A stretch of DNA of 64,000 nt from Streptomyces humicola. Its GTDB lineage: Bacteria; Actinomycetota; Actinomycetes; Streptomycetales; Streptomycetaceae. Below are positions 7,584 to 17,790 of the stretch, in pieces. The notes under the pieces are model-generated. The model was not told the DNA's origin and did not search any database. It was given only the letters and a program-made list of their open reading frames with translations. How positions within the stretch are numbered: the first letter of the stretch is position 1; every line of letters begins with the position of its first letter. The stretch is from NCBI RefSeq assembly GCF_024436035.1, contig NZ_JANFNG010000013.1, positions 62,001 to 126,000 of the forward strand. Reading direction: 5' to 3'. The position numbers were made by a program, and so were the translations under genes.

Positions 7584-9605
7584 ATGACAGCGACGACCGA
7601 CGGAAGCGCGGAGGCTCTGCCGCCTCGTGCCGCCTCGGCCACCACCGGTTCACCCATTCCGGCGACCGCCAGGGACGCGCCGGCGGAGACGGTCGAACAG
7701 GTCGCGGCCCGGGCGACCGAACGCGCCGTCACCCATTTGCTGGCATCCCAGCATTCCGACGGTTGGTGGAAGGGCGATCTGGAGACGAATGTCACCATGG
7801 ACGCCGAGGACCTGCTGCTCCGTCAGTTCCTCGGCATCCTGGACGACAGGACGACCCAGGCGGCGGCCCGCTGGATCCGCTCCCAGCAGCGCGAGGACGG
7901 CACCTGGGCCACCTTCTACGGCGGGCCGGGCGAGCTGTCCACCACCATCGAGGCATACGTGGCGCTGCGACTGGCCGGGGACGAGCCGGAGGCGCCGCAC
8001 ATGGAGGCCGCCTCCGCCTGGGTGCGCAAGGAGGGTGGCATCGCCTCCTCCCGCGTCTTCACCCGCATCTGGCTCGCCCTGTTCGGCTGGTGGAAGTGGG
8101 AGGACCTGCCGGAGCTGCCGCCGGAGCTCATCCACCTGCCCAAGTGGTTCCCGCTCAACATCTACTCGTTCGGCTGCTGGGCCCGGCAGACCATCGTGCC
8201 GCTGACCGTCGTCAGCGCCTACCGGCCGGTGCGGCGCGCGCCCTTCACCCTGGATGAGCTGCACACCGACCCCGCACTGCCGAACCCATCGTCCCGGCCC
8301 GCCCCCCTCACCACCTGGGACGGCGTCTTCCAGCGCCTGGACCGGGCGCTGCACGCCTACCGCAAGGTGAGCCTGCGCCCGCTGCGTCGGGGCGCACTGA
8401 ACACCTGCGCGCGGTGGATCATCGAGCGTCAGGAGAACGACGGCTGCTGGGGCGGCATCCAGCCCCCCGCCGTCTACTCGATCATCGCCCTGCACCTGCT
8501 CGGCTATGACCTCGACCACCCTGTGATGCGCGCCGGTCTCGAATCGCTCGACCGCTTCGCGGTCTGGTACGAGGACGGCAGCCGCATGATCGAGGCATGC
8601 CAGTCCCCGGTGTGGGACACCTGTCTCGCCATCATCGCGCTCGCCGACGCCGGCGTACGCCCCGACCACCCGGCGCTGGTCAAGGCCGCCGAGTGGATGG
8701 CCGCCGAGCAAATCTCCCGGCGCGGTGACTGGACGGTGCGCCGCCCCCGCCTGCCCGCAGGCGGCTGGGCGTTCGAGTTCCACAACGACAACTACCCGGA
8801 CATCGACGACACCGCCGAGGTGATCCTCGCCCTCAAGCGTGTCGCCCACCCCGAGCCCGACCGCATCGCCTCCGCCGTGCAGCGCGGCGTGCAGTGGAAC
8901 CTCGGCATGCAGTCCAGGAACGGCGCCTGGGGCGCCTTCGACGTCGACAACACCAGCCAGTTCCCCAACCGGCTGCCCTTCTGCGACTTCGGCGAGGTCA
9001 TCGACCCGCCGTCGGCCGACGTCACCGCGCACGTCGTGGAGATGCTCGCCGCGGTCGGTAAGGAGCACGACCCGCGCACCCGGCGCGGCGTCGAATGGCT
9101 GCTCGCGGAACAGGAGCCGAACGGCTCGTGGTTCGGGCGCTGGGGCGTCAACTACATCTACGGCACCGGCTCCGTCGTGCCGGCCCTGATCGCCGCCGGT
9201 ATCCCGGCCTCCCACCCCGCGATCCGCCGTGCCGTCAGGTGGCTGGAGAGTGTGCAGAACGCCGACGGCGGCTGGGGCGAGGACCTGCGCTCCTACCCCG
9301 ACACCAGCTGGGTCGGCCGCGGTGCCTCGACGGCCTCGCAGACCGCGTGGGCGCTGCTGGCGCTGCTGGCGGCAGGGGAGAGGGAGGGGCAGGCCGTCGA
9401 GCGCGGTGTGCGCTGGCTCGCCGAGACGCAGGCCGACGACGGCTCCTGGGACGAGCCGTACTTCACCGGCACGGGCTTCCCCTGGGACTTCTCCATCAAC
9501 TACCACCTGTACCGGATGGTCTTCCCCCTCACCGCGCTCGGCCGCTACGTCCACGGTGAGCACCCCGCCCTCGAAGCCGGGTACCGGCCCAGAGAGGCCG
9601 CCTGA
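7584..9605 (+). CDS. shc: Squalene-hopene cyclase
   Basis: The 673-residue protein has repeated QW motifs (for example QHSDGWWKGDL, QEPNGSWFGRWG, QNADGGWGED) and the catalytic DXDD motif as DIDDTAE near residue 406. It cyclises squalene to hopene and hopanol at the membrane surface. I chose ATG 7584 because AGAAGGGGAAG stands just before it. An in-frame GTG at 7425, overlapping the previous stop, would add 53 Ser/Thr/Pro-rich residues without similarity to the family. It is followed 1 bp later by hpnG. Confidence 0.95.
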   Translation: MTATTDGSAEALPPRAASATTGSPIPATARDAPAETVEQVAARATERAVTHLLASQHSDGWWKGDLETNVTMDAEDLLLRQFLGILDDRTTQAAARWIRSQQREDGTWATFYGGPGELSTTIEAYVALRLAGDEPEAPHMEAASAWVRKEGGIASSRVFTRIWLALFGWWKWEDLPELPPELIHLPKWFPLNIYSFGCWARQTIVPLTVVSAYRPVRRAPFTLDELHTDPALPNPSSRPAPLTTWDGVFQRLDRALHAYRKVSLRPLRRGALNTCARWIIERQENDGCWGGIQPPAVYSIIALHLLGYDLDHPVMRAGLESLDRFAVWYEDGSRMIEACQSPVWDTCLAIIALADAGVRPDHPALVKAAEWMAAEQISRRGDWTVRRPRLPAGGWAFEFHNDNYPDIDDTAEVILALKRVAHPEPDRIASAVQRGVQWNLGMQSRNGAWGAFDVDNTSQFPNRLPFCDFGEVIDPPSADVTAHVVEMLAAVGKEHDPRTRRGVEWLLAEQEPNGSWFGRWGVNYIYGTGSVVPALIAAGIPASHPAIRRAVRWLESVQNADGGWGEDLRSYPDTSWVGRGASTASQTAWALLALLAAGEREGQAVERGVRWLAETQADDGSWDEPYFTGTGFPWDFSINYHLYRMVFPLTALGRYVHGEHPALEAGYRPREAA

Positions 9606-9606
9606 C

Positions 9607-10338
9607 ATGGCGAAACCACCCGCCGTACCGGCCGTACGGCCCCGGATAGAAACATCAGCCACTGCCGCGGCGGGCGCCGTGGATCCGGTGGATCCGATGG
9701 ATCCCGCAACCGCGGTCAAGGGCGCCGTCCGGCCGGGCCGGGAGGGACGGCCGCTGCTCATCGTGTGCGCGCTGGGCATCGAGCGCCTCGCGCTGCGCGG
9801 CGGCGACCGGTCAGGTGCGGCTGGGCCTGTCGCGCTGCTGCGCACCGGCATGGGCGCCCGGGCGGCGGAGCGCGCCGTCGCCCGGGCGCTGCGCGGCGAT
9901 CCCCGCCTGCGGGAGGCGGCCGTGCTCGCCACCGGCTTCTGCGCCGGGCTTGCCCCGGCGCTGCGCCCCGGCGACGTCGTGCTCGACGAGCGCGGGCCGG
10001 CCCGCGAGACACTCGTCGACGCGCTCACCCTGCTGGGCCGGCGCGTCCACACCGGGCCGATCGCCCATTCGGACCACGTCGTGCGCGGGGCGGAACGTTT
10101 CCGGTTGCGCGCCGCCGGAGCCGTCGCGGTCGACATGGAGACGGCCGCCGTCCGGCGTGCGGCGCTGGCGGACGGCCCCCGTCCGGTGGCGGCCGTCCGT
10201 GTCGTCGTCGACACCCCTGAGTACGAACTGCTGCGTGTCGCAACCCTTCGCACCGGTATTACCGCGTTCCGCGTGCTGAGGTCAGTTCTTCCTGCCTTTC
10301 TTGAATGGCACCGCTCTATTGCGCTCCCCTGGAGGTGA
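9607..10338 (+). CDS. hpnG: Adenosylhopane nucleosidase-type phosphorylase HpnG
   Basis: The 243-residue protein belongs to the purine nucleoside phosphorylase / nucleosidase fold: ATGFCAGLAPALRPGDVV, then VAVDMETAAV, the usual DMET signature of the active site. HpnG removes adenine from adenosylhopane to give ribosyl hopane. The first 50 residues are a low-complexity, Pro/Val/Asp-rich leader. It sits directly after shc and 5 bp before hpnH, whose product is its substrate. Confidence 0.9.
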   Translation: MAKPPAVPAVRPRIETSATAAAGAVDPVDPMDPATAVKGAVRPGREGRPLLIVCALGIERLALRGGDRSGAAGPVALLRTGMGARAAERAVARALRGDPRLREAAVLATGFCAGLAPALRPGDVVLDERGPARETLVDALTLLGRRVHTGPIAHSDHVVRGAERFRLRAAGAVAVDMETAAVRRAALADGPRPVAAVRVVVDTPEYELLRVATLRTGITAFRVLRSVLPAFLEWHRSIALPWR

Positions 10339-10343
10339 GCTAG

Positions 10344-11372
10344 ATGGCCATGCCGCTTCGTCAGACCGTCCGGGTCGGGACCTACCTCTTTGAACAGAAA
10401 ATGCTTCGCAGGCGCGAGAAGTTCCCGCTGATCGTGGAGCTCGAACCCTTGTTCGCCTGCAATCTCAAGTGTGAGGGCTGCGGGAAGATCCAGCACCCGG
10501 CCGGGGTGCTGAAGCAGCGCATGCCCGTGGCCCAGGCGGTCGGCGCCGTTCTGGAGTCGGGCGCGCCGATGGTGTCCATCGCAGGTGGCGAACCGTTGAT
10601 GCACCCGCAGATCGGCGAGATCGTCCGCCAGCTGGTGGCGAAGCGGAAATACGTCTTCCTCTGCACCAACGCCATGCTGCTGCGCAAGAAGCTCGACCAG
10701 TTCACCCCTTCGCGCTATTTCGCCTTCACCGTGCACATCGACGGGCTGCGCGAGCGGCACGACGAGTCAGTGGCGAAGGAGGGCGTGTTCGACGAGGCCG
10801 TGGAGGCGATCAAGGAGGCCAAGGCGCGCGGCTTCCGGGTCACCACCAACTCGACGTTCTTCAACACCGACACCCCGCAGACCATCATCGAGGTGCTCAA
10901 CTATCTCAATGACGACCTGAAGGTGGACGAGATGATGATCTCGCCCGCCTACGCCTACGAAAAGGCCCCCGACCAGGAACACTTCCTCGGCGTGGAGCAG
11001 ACCCGCGAGCTGTTCAAGAAGGCCTTCGCGGGCGGCAACCGGGCACGCTGGCGGCTCAACCACAGCGCGCTGTTCCTCGACTTCCTTGAGGGCAAGGTCG
11101 ACTTCCAGTGCACCGCGTGGGCCATCCCCAACTACTCGCTCTTCGGCTGGCAGCGGCCCTGCTATCTGATGAGCGACGGGTACGTGCCCACCTACAAGGA
11201 ACTCATCGAGGAGACCGACTGGGACAAGTACGGCCGCGGCAAGGACCCGCGCTGCGCCAACTGCATGGCGCACTGCGGCTACGAGCCCACCGCCGTCTTC
11301 GCCACGATGGGCTCGCTCACGGAGTCGTTGCGCGCGGCCCGCGAGACGGTCGTCGGCAACCGGGGCAAGTGA
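10344..11372 (+). CDS. hpnH: Adenosyl-hopene transferase HpnH (radical SAM)
   Basis: The 342-residue protein has the 4Fe-4S motif CNLKCEGC near residue 39, a [11 protein letters not shown]-contact segment, and a C-terminal cysteine group ([19 protein letters not shown]). HpnH adds the 5-deoxyadenosyl radical of SAM to hopene, the first step of side-chain building. ATG 10344 follows GGAGGTGAGCTAG. Residue conservation along the whole length fits the family, and its place between hpnG and dxs fits the operon. Confidence 0.95.
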   Translation: MAMPLRQTVRVGTYLFEQKMLRRREKFPLIVELEPLFACNLKCEGCGKIQHPAGVLKQRMPVAQAVGAVLESGAPMVSIAGGEPLMHPQIGEIVRQLVAKRKYVFLCTNAMLLRKKLDQFTPSRYFAFTVHIDGLRERHDESVAKEGVFDEAVEAIKEAKARGFRVTTNSTFFNTDTPQTIIEVLNYLNDDLKVDEMMISPAYAYEKAPDQEHFLGVEQTRELFKKAFAGGNRARWRLNHSALFLDFLEGKVDFQCTAWAIPNYSLFGWQRPCYLMSDGYVPTYKELIEETDWDKYGRGKDPRCANCMAHCGYEPTAVFATMGSLTESLRAARETVVGNRGK

Positions 11373-11454
11373 CACCGCAGTCCGGTCGGCCGGATCAGCG
11401 CGGCCCCGCCGGGGGGAGAAGCAGGGAGCAGGGAGCAGGGAAAGGAGGCCCCAC

Positions 11455-13389
11455 GTGTCGTTGTTGGAGAGCATCCGAGGTCCGCACGACGTCAAGGCGC
11501 TGGACGCCGAGCGGCTCGACGAGCTCGCAGGCGAGATCCGGCACTTCCTCATCCAGGCGGTGGCCAGGACGGGCGGCCATCTGGGGCCGAACCTCGGCGT
11601 CGTGGAGCTCACCATCGCGCTGCACCGCGTCTTCGACTCGCCGGCCGACCGCATCCTGTGGGACACCGGCCACCAGTCGTACGTCCACAAGCTCCTGACG
11701 GGCCGCCAGGACTTCTCCAAGCTGCGCGGCAAGGGGGGACTGTCGGGTTACCCGTCGCGGGCCGAGTCCGAGCACGATGTGATCGAGAACTCGCATGCCT
11801 CGACCGTGCTGGGCTGGGCGGACGGCCTGGCGAAGGCCAACGAGGTGCTGGGCCGGACCGACCACGTCGTCGCCGTGATCGGTGACGGTGCGCTGACCGG
11901 GGGCATGGCCTGGGAGGCGCTCAACAACATCGCCGCGGCCAAGGACCGCCCGCTGGTCATCGTCGTCAACGACAACGAGCGCTCCTACGCACCGACCATC
12001 GGCGGCCTCGCCAACCACCTGGCGACCCTGCGCACCACCGACGGCTACGAGCATGTGCTGGCCTGGGGCAAGGAACTGCTCCAGCGCACCCCGGTCATCG
12101 GCCAGCCGCTCTACGACTCGCTGCACGGTGCCAAGAAGGGGTTCAAGGACGCCTTCGCCCCGCAGGGCATGTTCGAGGACCTGGGCCTGAAGTACGTCGG
12201 TCCGATCGACGGCCACGACGTCGCCGCCGTCGAGTCCGCGCTGCGCCGTGCCAAGCGCTTCCACGGCCCCGTCCTGGTCCACTGCCTGACCGAGAAGGGC
12301 CGTGGCTACGCCGCCGCCGAGCAGGACGAGGCAGACCGCTTCCACACCGTCGGCGCCATGGACCCGCTCACCTGCGAACCGTTGTCGCCCTCTGCGGGAC
12401 GGTCATGGACGTCGGTCTTCGGCGAGGAGATGGTCAAGCTCGGCCGCGAGCGTCCCGACATCGTGGCGATCACCGCGGCCATGCTGCAGCCTGTCGGCCT
12501 GCAGAAGTTCGCCGACACCTTCCCCTGCCGCGTCTTCGACGTCGGCATCGCCGAGCAGCACGCGGCGGTCTCCGCCGCGGGGCTGGCCACCGGCGGGCTG
12601 CACCCGGTGGTCGCCGTCTACGCCACCTTCCTCAACCGTGCCTTCGACCAGGTGCTGATGGATGTCGCCCTGCACAAGTGCGGCGTCACCTTCGTCCTTG
12701 ACCGGGCGGGGATCACCGGCAGCGATGGTGCCTCGCACAACGGCATGTGGGACATGTCGATCCTGCAGGTGGTCCCGGGCCTCAGGATCGCCGCACCCCG
12801 CGACGCCGACCAGCTGCGCGCCCAACTGCGCGAGGCCGTCGAGGTCGACGACGCGCCGACCGTCATCCGCTTCCCGAAGGAGTCGGTCGGCGAGCCGCTG
12901 CCCGCGCTCGACCGGGTCGGCGGGATGGACGTCCTGCACCGTGGGGAGTGCCCCGACGTACTGCTGGTCTCGGTCGGCGCGCTGGCGGGGACGTGTCTGG
13001 CCGCGGCGGCGCTGCTGCGTGAGCGCGGCATCGGCGTGACGGTCGTCGACCCGCGCTGGGTCAAGCCCGTCGACGAGGCGCTGCCCTCGCTCGCCGCCGC
13101 GCACCGCATGGTCGCGGTGGTCGAGGACAACGGGTGCACCGGCGGCGTCGGCGCCGCCGTGGCCCAGGCGCTGCGCGACGCCGAAGTCGACGTCCCATTG
13201 CGGGACTTCGGCATCCCGGCCCAGTTCCTCCCGCACGCCAAGCGCAGCGAGGTCCTGGCCGACCTCGGGCTCACGCCCGCGGAGATCGCCGGCCGGATCG
13301 GGGCGACCCTGGCTCGTACCGGCCCTGTGCTCGAGGTACGTGAGGACGCGATGCGGACCGAGGAGGTCGGGGCAGATGGCCGAGGCTGA
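11455..13389 (+). CDS. dxs: 1-deoxy-D-xylulose-5-phosphate synthase
   Basis: The 644-residue protein shows [12 protein letters not shown] near residue 42, the thiamine diphosphate motif [16 protein letters not shown] near residue 143, and [17 protein letters not shown] with the catalytic glutamate. It condenses pyruvate and glyceraldehyde 3-phosphate in the first step of the MEP pathway. GTG 11455 has AAAGGAGG just upstream. Its place in the operon suggests a dedicated copy that raises isoprenoid precursor supply for hopanoids. Confidence 0.95.
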   Translation: MSLLESIRGPHDVKALDAERLDELAGEIRHFLIQAVARTGGHLGPNLGVVELTIALHRVFDSPADRILWDTGHQSYVHKLLTGRQDFSKLRGKGGLSGYPSRAESEHDVIENSHASTVLGWADGLAKANEVLGRTDHVVAVIGDGALTGGMAWEALNNIAAAKDRPLVIVVNDNERSYAPTIGGLANHLATLRTTDGYEHVLAWGKELLQRTPVIGQPLYDSLHGAKKGFKDAFAPQGMFEDLGLKYVGPIDGHDVAAVESALRRAKRFHGPVLVHCLTEKGRGYAAAEQDEADRFHTVGAMDPLTCEPLSPSAGRSWTSVFGEEMVKLGRERPDIVAITAAMLQPVGLQKFADTFPCRVFDVGIAEQHAAVSAAGLATGGLHPVVAVYATFLNRAFDQVLMDVALHKCGVTFVLDRAGITGSDGASHNGMWDMSILQVVPGLRIAAPRDADQLRAQLREAVEVDDAPTVIRFPKESVGEPLPALDRVGGMDVLHRGECPDVLLVSVGALAGTCLAAAALLRERGIGVTVVDPRWVKPVDEALPSLAAAHRMVAVVEDNGCTGGVGAAVAQALRDAEVDVPLRDFGIPAQFLPHAKRSEVLADLGLTPAEIAGRIGATLARTGPVLEVREDAMRTEEVGADGRG

Positions 13390-14782
13390 AGCCGCCGGAG
13401 CGCAGGGGTTCGACCTCGGCAGGCTGCTTGCCGAGCGCGGCGCCGAACGCTACGACCTGCATACCAAGTACCTCAACCACCAACTGCCGCGCATGCTGCA
13501 CACCATTGGCTTCGACAAGGTCTACGAGCGGGCCGAGGGCGCGTACTTCTGGGACGCCGAGGGCAACGACTACCTCGACATGCTCGCCGGCTTCGGGGTG
13601 ATGGGCCTCGGGCGCCACCATCCCGTCGTACGCAAGGCGATGCACGACGTGCTCGACGCCGGCCTCGCCGACCTCACCCGCTTCGACTGCCCGCCGCTGC
13701 CCGGACTGCTCGCCGAGCGGCTCCTGGCCTACACCCCCCACCTCGACCGGGTCTTCTTCGGCAACAGCGGCACCGAGGCGGTCGAGACGGCGCTGAAGTT
13801 CGCCCGGTACGCCACCGGTCGCCCCCGCATCCTGTACTGCACCCACGCCTTCCACGGCCTGACCACCGGATCGCTGTCGGTCAACGGCGAGGACGGCTTC
13901 CGGGACGGATTCGCCCCGCTGCTGCCCGACACCGCGGTCGAGATGGGCGACCTGGATGCGCTGGAGCGGGAGGTGAGGCGCGGCGACGTCGCCGGATTCG
14001 TCGTCGAGCCGGTCCAGGGCAAGGGCGTGCACGCCACACCGCCCGGTTTCCTGCGCGCCGCCCAGGAGGTGTTGCACAGGCGCGGGGCGCTGCTCATCGC
14101 CGACGAGGTGCAGACCGGCATGGGCAGAACGGGCGACTTCTTCGCCTATCAGCACGAGGCGGGTGTCGAGCCGGACCTGTTGTGCGTGGCCAAGACGCTC
14201 TCCGGCGGATACGTGCCGGTCAGCGCCACACTCGGCAAGGACTGGATCTTCAAGAAGGTCTACTCGTCGATGGACCGGGTGCTGGTGCACTCGGCGAGCT
14301 TCGGCGCCAACGCCCAGGCTATGGCGGCGGGACTCGCCACGCTCGCGGTGATAGAGGACGAGAAGATCGTCGAGAACGCCCGCACAACGGGTGATCTGCT
14401 GCGCGGGCGGCTTGCCGAGCTCGTCGACAAATACGAGCTGCTCCACGAGGTGCGCGGCCGGGGGCTGATGATCGGCATCGAATTCGGACGCCCCAAGTCA
14501 CTGAAGCTGCGGGGCGGTTGGACGATGCTGCAGGCCGCCCGCAAGGGGCTGTTCGCGCAGATGGTCGTCGTCCCGCTGCTGCAGCGGCACCGCATCCTCA
14601 CCCAGGTCTCCGGCGATCACCTCGAAGTCATCAAGCTCATCCCTCCGTTGATCATCGGGGAGAAGGAGGTCGACCGTTTCGTCGACGCCTTCACCGACGT
14701 CATGGACGACGCCCACAAGGGCAGCGGCCTGATGTGGGACTTCGGCCGCACGCTCATCAAGCAGGCGGTCGCCACCCGCTGA
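13376..14782 (+). CDS. hpnO: Class III aminotransferase, HpnO-type (aminobacteriohopanetriol)
   Basis: The 468-residue PLP enzyme has the acceptor motif [12 protein letters not shown], the glutamate-bearing [23 protein letters not shown] and the Schiff-base lysine in CVAKTLSGG near residue 273. HpnO-type enzymes convert the ribosyl-derived hopanoid aldehyde to the C35 aminotriol. ATG 13376 lies 14 bp inside dxs. It is the last gene of the operon. By sequence alone it could be read as an ornithine or acetylornithine aminotransferase; context favours HpnO. Confidence 0.88.
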   Translation: MAEAEAAGAQGFDLGRLLAERGAERYDLHTKYLNHQLPRMLHTIGFDKVYERAEGAYFWDAEGNDYLDMLAGFGVMGLGRHHPVVRKAMHDVLDAGLADLTRFDCPPLPGLLAERLLAYTPHLDRVFFGNSGTEAVETALKFARYATGRPRILYCTHAFHGLTTGSLSVNGEDGFRDGFAPLLPDTAVEMGDLDALEREVRRGDVAGFVVEPVQGKGVHATPPGFLRAAQEVLHRRGALLIADEVQTGMGRTGDFFAYQHEAGVEPDLLCVAKTLSGGYVPVSATLGKDWIFKKVYSSMDRVLVHSASFGANAQAMAAGLATLAVIEDEKIVENARTTGDLLRGRLAELVDKYELLHEVRGRGLMIGIEFGRPKSLKLRGGWTMLQAARKGLFAQMVVVPLLQRHRILTQVSGDHLEVIKLIPPLIIGEKEVDRFVDAFTDVMDDAHKGSGLMWDFGRTLIKQAVATR

Positions 14783-14791
14783 CCGTACGGA

Positions 14792-16828
14792 TCACGAGGT
14801 GCGGCCGGTGAGCCCGCGGCGTTCGAGCAGCGGCTCGATCCGCGGATCCCGGCCGCGCAGCTCCCGGAACGCCTCCATCATGTCCACGCTGCCGCCCCGC
14901 GAGAGCAGGATGCCGCGGAAGGTGTCGCCGTTGGCCCGCCGCATGCCGCCGTTCTCCGTGAACCAGTCGACCGCATCGGCGTCGAGCACCTCGCTCCAGA
15001 TGTAGGAGTAGTAGCCCGCGCTGTAGTCGAACGAGAACGCGTGCGCGAAGTAGGTGCTGCGGTAACGCGGCGGAATGGCGGGCAGATCGATCCCGGCCGC
15101 CTTCAGCGCGGCGGCCTCGAACTCCTCCGTGTCGCCCGGATCGGTCCCTGCGCCGATCGTGTGCCATGCCCAGTCGAGCACCGTGGCGGCGAGGTACTCG
15201 ACCGTACGGAAGCCTTCTCCGAAGCGCCTGGCCTCCTGGATGCGGTCGACGAGCTCGGCGGGCAGCGGCTCGCCCGTCCTGTGGTGGCGGGCGTAGTTGG
15301 CCATCACCTCGGGCCACACCATCCACATCTCGTTGACCTGAGAGGGGAATTCCACGACGTCACGCGGCACGTTCGTACCCGAGAAGGAGGGATACCGGAC
15401 GTCGGAGAGCAGGCCGTGCAGCGCGTGGCCGAACTCGTGGAAGAGCGTCCGGACCTCGTCGAAGGTGAGCAGGGTCGGCTCCCCCGCAGGCGGCTTGGCG
15501 ATGTTGAGATTGTTCACCACCACTGGCCGCTCGTCGAACAGCCGTGACTGCGTGACCAGTTCGTTCATCCAGGCGCCGCCACGCTTGGACGAGCGGGCGT
15601 AGAAGTCACCGAGGAAGAGACCGAGCGGCGAGCCGTCCTCCTGGGTGACCTCGAAGACCCGGACGTCCGGGTGGTAGCCGACCAGATCCTCGCGCTCGGT
15701 GAAGCGCAGCCCGTACACCTTTCCGGCCGCGAAGAAGACCCCGTCGGTGAGCACCCGGCCGAGTTCGAAATAAGGGCGCAGGGCGGCCGCGTCGATGTCG
15801 AGCGTGGCCGCCCGCACCTTCTCGGCGTAGTACGACCAGTCCCACGGCTCCAGCGTGCTGCCCTCCGGCAGCTCGGCGCGCAGCTCGTCGGCCTCGCGCT
15901 CGGCGTTGGCGACCGCCGCGGGCACGAGCCGGGCCAGCAGGTCCTCGACGGCCTCCACCGCGCCTGCGGTCATATCGTCGACGACGTAGGCGGCGTGGCT
16001 GGGATATCCGAGCAGCGCAGCCCGCTGGGCACGCAACCGCGCTATCTTCACGACGAGTTCGCCATTGCTGCGCAGGCCACGGGTGGTCGAGGCACGGAAC
16101 AGGCGCTCGCGCACGGCGCGGCCGCCGAGCGAGGCGAGCTCGGGCTGGTTGGTGAAGAGCTTCAGACTGAGCACGTACTTGCCGTCGTGGCCGAGCTCGG
16201 TGGCATTGGTGGCGGCAGCGGCAAGTGCGTCCGGGGAGAGCCCGGCGAGTTCCTCGGCGCTGTCGGCGACGAGCGCAGCGGCCTTGGTATCGGCGAAGAG
16301 ATTCTGCTGGAACGTGGTGGACAGCTCGGCCAGTTCGGCGTTGAGCACACGCAGCTGCTCCTGCTCGGCGGGGGAGAGCCGCGCCCCCGCGCGCACGAAA
16401 TCAGTGTGACGGCGCTCAAGGAGCCGCAGCGACTCCGGGTCGAGCCCGAGCTCCGCCCGCCGTTCGTACAGCACGTCGATCCGCGCGAAGAGCGCACGGT
16501 CGAGCAGGATCGCGTCACGGTGCGCCGCAAGCAGCGGGCGGTAGCGCGCCTCCATCTCCTGGATCTCCGGCGTGGCATCCGCTTGTGCCTTGTTGAAGAA
16601 CACCCATTCCACGCGGCGCAGCAGGGGGCCGCTGCCTTCCAGTGCGAGCACCGTGTTGTCGAAGGTCGGCGGCTCGTCGCAGGCCGTGATGGCGGCGATC
16701 TCGGAGAGCTGGTCGGCCATGCCGCGGTCGAGGGCGGGGCCGTAGTGCTCCTCGCGGATCCCCGCGAAGGGCGGCAGCTTGTAGGGGAGCGTGCTCTCGG
16801 TGAAGAAAGGGTTCCCGTTCGCGGTCAT
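14792..16828 (-). CDS. M3 family metallopeptidase (oligopeptidase / dipeptidyl carboxypeptidase)
   Basis: This 678-residue cytosolic peptidase has the zinc motif HEFGHALHG and the downstream zinc-ligand helix around ETEEF-like residues, with the conserved QVNEMW segment in between. It has no signal peptide. M3 enzymes degrade short peptides released by the proteasome or ATP-dependent proteases. It is convergent with hpnO (10 bp apart) and its start lies 9 bp after the phosphatase gene in the transcript direction, so the two may be co-transcribed. Confidence 0.92.
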   Translation of the reverse strand: MTANGNPFFTESTLPYKLPPFAGIREEHYGPALDRGMADQLSEIAAITACDEPPTFDNTVLALEGSGPLLRRVEWVFFNKAQADATPEIQEMEARYRPLLAAHRDAILLDRALFARIDVLYERRAELGLDPESLRLLERRHTDFVRAGARLSPAEQEQLRVLNAELAELSTTFQQNLFADTKAAALVADSAEELAGLSPDALAAAATNATELGHDGKYVLSLKLFTNQPELASLGGRAVRERLFRASTTRGLRSNGELVVKIARLRAQRAALLGYPSHAAYVVDDMTAGAVEAVEDLLARLVPAAVANAEREADELRAELPEGSTLEPWDWSYYAEKVRAATLDIDAAALRPYFELGRVLTDGVFFAAGKVYGLRFTEREDLVGYHPDVRVFEVTQEDGSPLGLFLGDFYARSSKRGGAWMNELVTQSRLFDERPVVVNNLNIAKPPAGEPTLLTFDEVRTLFHEFGHALHGLLSDVRYPSFSGTNVPRDVVEFPSQVNEMWMVWPEVMANYARHHRTGEPLPAELVDRIQEARRFGEGFRTVEYLAATVLDWAWHTIGAGTDPGDTEEFEAAALKAAGIDLPAIPPRYRSTYFAHAFSFDYSAGYYSYIWSEVLDADAVDWFTENGGMRRANGDTFRGILLSRGGSVDMMEAFRELRGRDPRIEPLLERRGLTGRTS

Positions 16829-16837
16829 CCGCGAACT

Positions 16838-17665
16838 TTAACCCTCGCCGTCCTCCAGCAGTAGAGCGTGCAGACGCTCGCGGTGCCTGGCCGTGAGGCC
16901 GAGGCCCTCGGTGAGGTAGTGGTCGGTCGAGCCCCACAACTCGTCGATGGTGGCGAAGGCGGCGGCGAGATACTCCGTGCGCGCTTCGAAGAGCGGGCTC
17001 AGCAACTCCATCACCTCGGGCACGGCGATCGGGTCGGCGTCCGCGCCGCGCTTGATGCGGTAGCGGCGGTGCGCGTCATTGCTGAGCAGGTAGTCCGCCT
17101 CGATCGCCTCCCGGTCGACTCCGAGGGCGAGCAGGATCACGGCTATCGAGGTCCCGGCGCGGTCCTTGCCCGCCGCGCAGTGCAGTAGCACGGGGACGGA
17201 CTCCTCCTCGGCGAGCAGCCGCAGCAGCCGCCCGTGCTCGGCGGTGCGTTCCCGGATCAGCGCGCGATAGGCGGCCACCATACGGGCGGTGCCCTTGCCG
17301 TCCCCGAGGGCGCTGCGCAGCGCCGCCAGGTCGCCGTCCCTGACCGTGGCCCAGAAGTCCGCGCCCGCGGCGGGGTCGGAGAGCGGCATGTTCACATTCC
17401 GCACTCCGGGCAGGTCGACGTCCGGCCCCTCCAGGGCGATGTCCGTGGCGTTGCGGAAGTCGAAGATCGTGTGCAGGCCGAGGGAGGCGAGGAAGGAGGC
17501 GTCGTCCTTGGTCGCGTGCGCGAGGTGGCCGCTGCGGTACAGCCGCCCGTGGTGCAGCCGGCGCCCGTCGACCGCGGGCAGTCCGCCCACGTCGCGGAAG
17601 TTGCGCACGCCCGCCAGGTCGGGCTCGGGGCGGGGCGTCGCGGTCTGCGGCGTGTGCTGGGTCAC
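16838..17665 (-). CDS. Tyrosine-protein phosphatase (Y_phosphatase3 / Ptp-like)
   Basis: The 276-residue protein opens with the family motif GVRNFRDVGGLP and has the P-loop HCAAGKDRAGTS, which places the catalytic cysteine and the phosphate-binding arginine. The GKDR loop is typical of bacterial tyrosine or lipid phosphatases with broad specificity. GTG 17665 follows GAGGAGCCCCG; a longer frame to 17749 lacks support. The substrate is unknown. It is divergent from the SGNH hydrolase. Confidence 0.88.
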   Translation of the reverse strand: MTQHTPQTATPRPEPDLAGVRNFRDVGGLPAVDGRRLHHGRLYRSGHLAHATKDDASFLASLGLHTIFDFRNATDIALEGPDVDLPGVRNVNMPLSDPAAGADFWATVRDGDLAALRSALGDGKGTARMVAAYRALIRERTAEHGRLLRLLAEEESVPVLLHCAAGKDRAGTSIAVILLALGVDREAIEADYLLSNDAHRRYRIKRGADADPIAVPEVMELLSPLFEARTEYLAAAFATIDELWGSTDHYLTEGLGLTARHRERLHALLLEDGEG

Positions 17666-17790
17666 CGGGGCTCCTCGGACGACGTCAGTGAGGGATGAGG
17701 GGTCTGTGCAGACGATACGACAAGCGTGGGAAGAATCACGCTTCGTCAACCCTTGGTTACGGTGGCGTAGATCACGTGGTGAGGTGAAGG

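Noticed and set aside
7650-10760. A 1036-codon open frame on the minus strand
   Set aside because: It runs antisense to squalene-hopene cyclase, hpnG and hpnH. Long antisense frames are common where third positions are nearly all G or C; it has no family motif or ribosome binding site.
2843-14782. Hopanoid locus as a novel terpene pathway
   Set aside because: Every gene fits the known bacteriohopanepolyol pathway and order seen in Streptomyces. Only the small ORFs and missing ispG are noteworthy.
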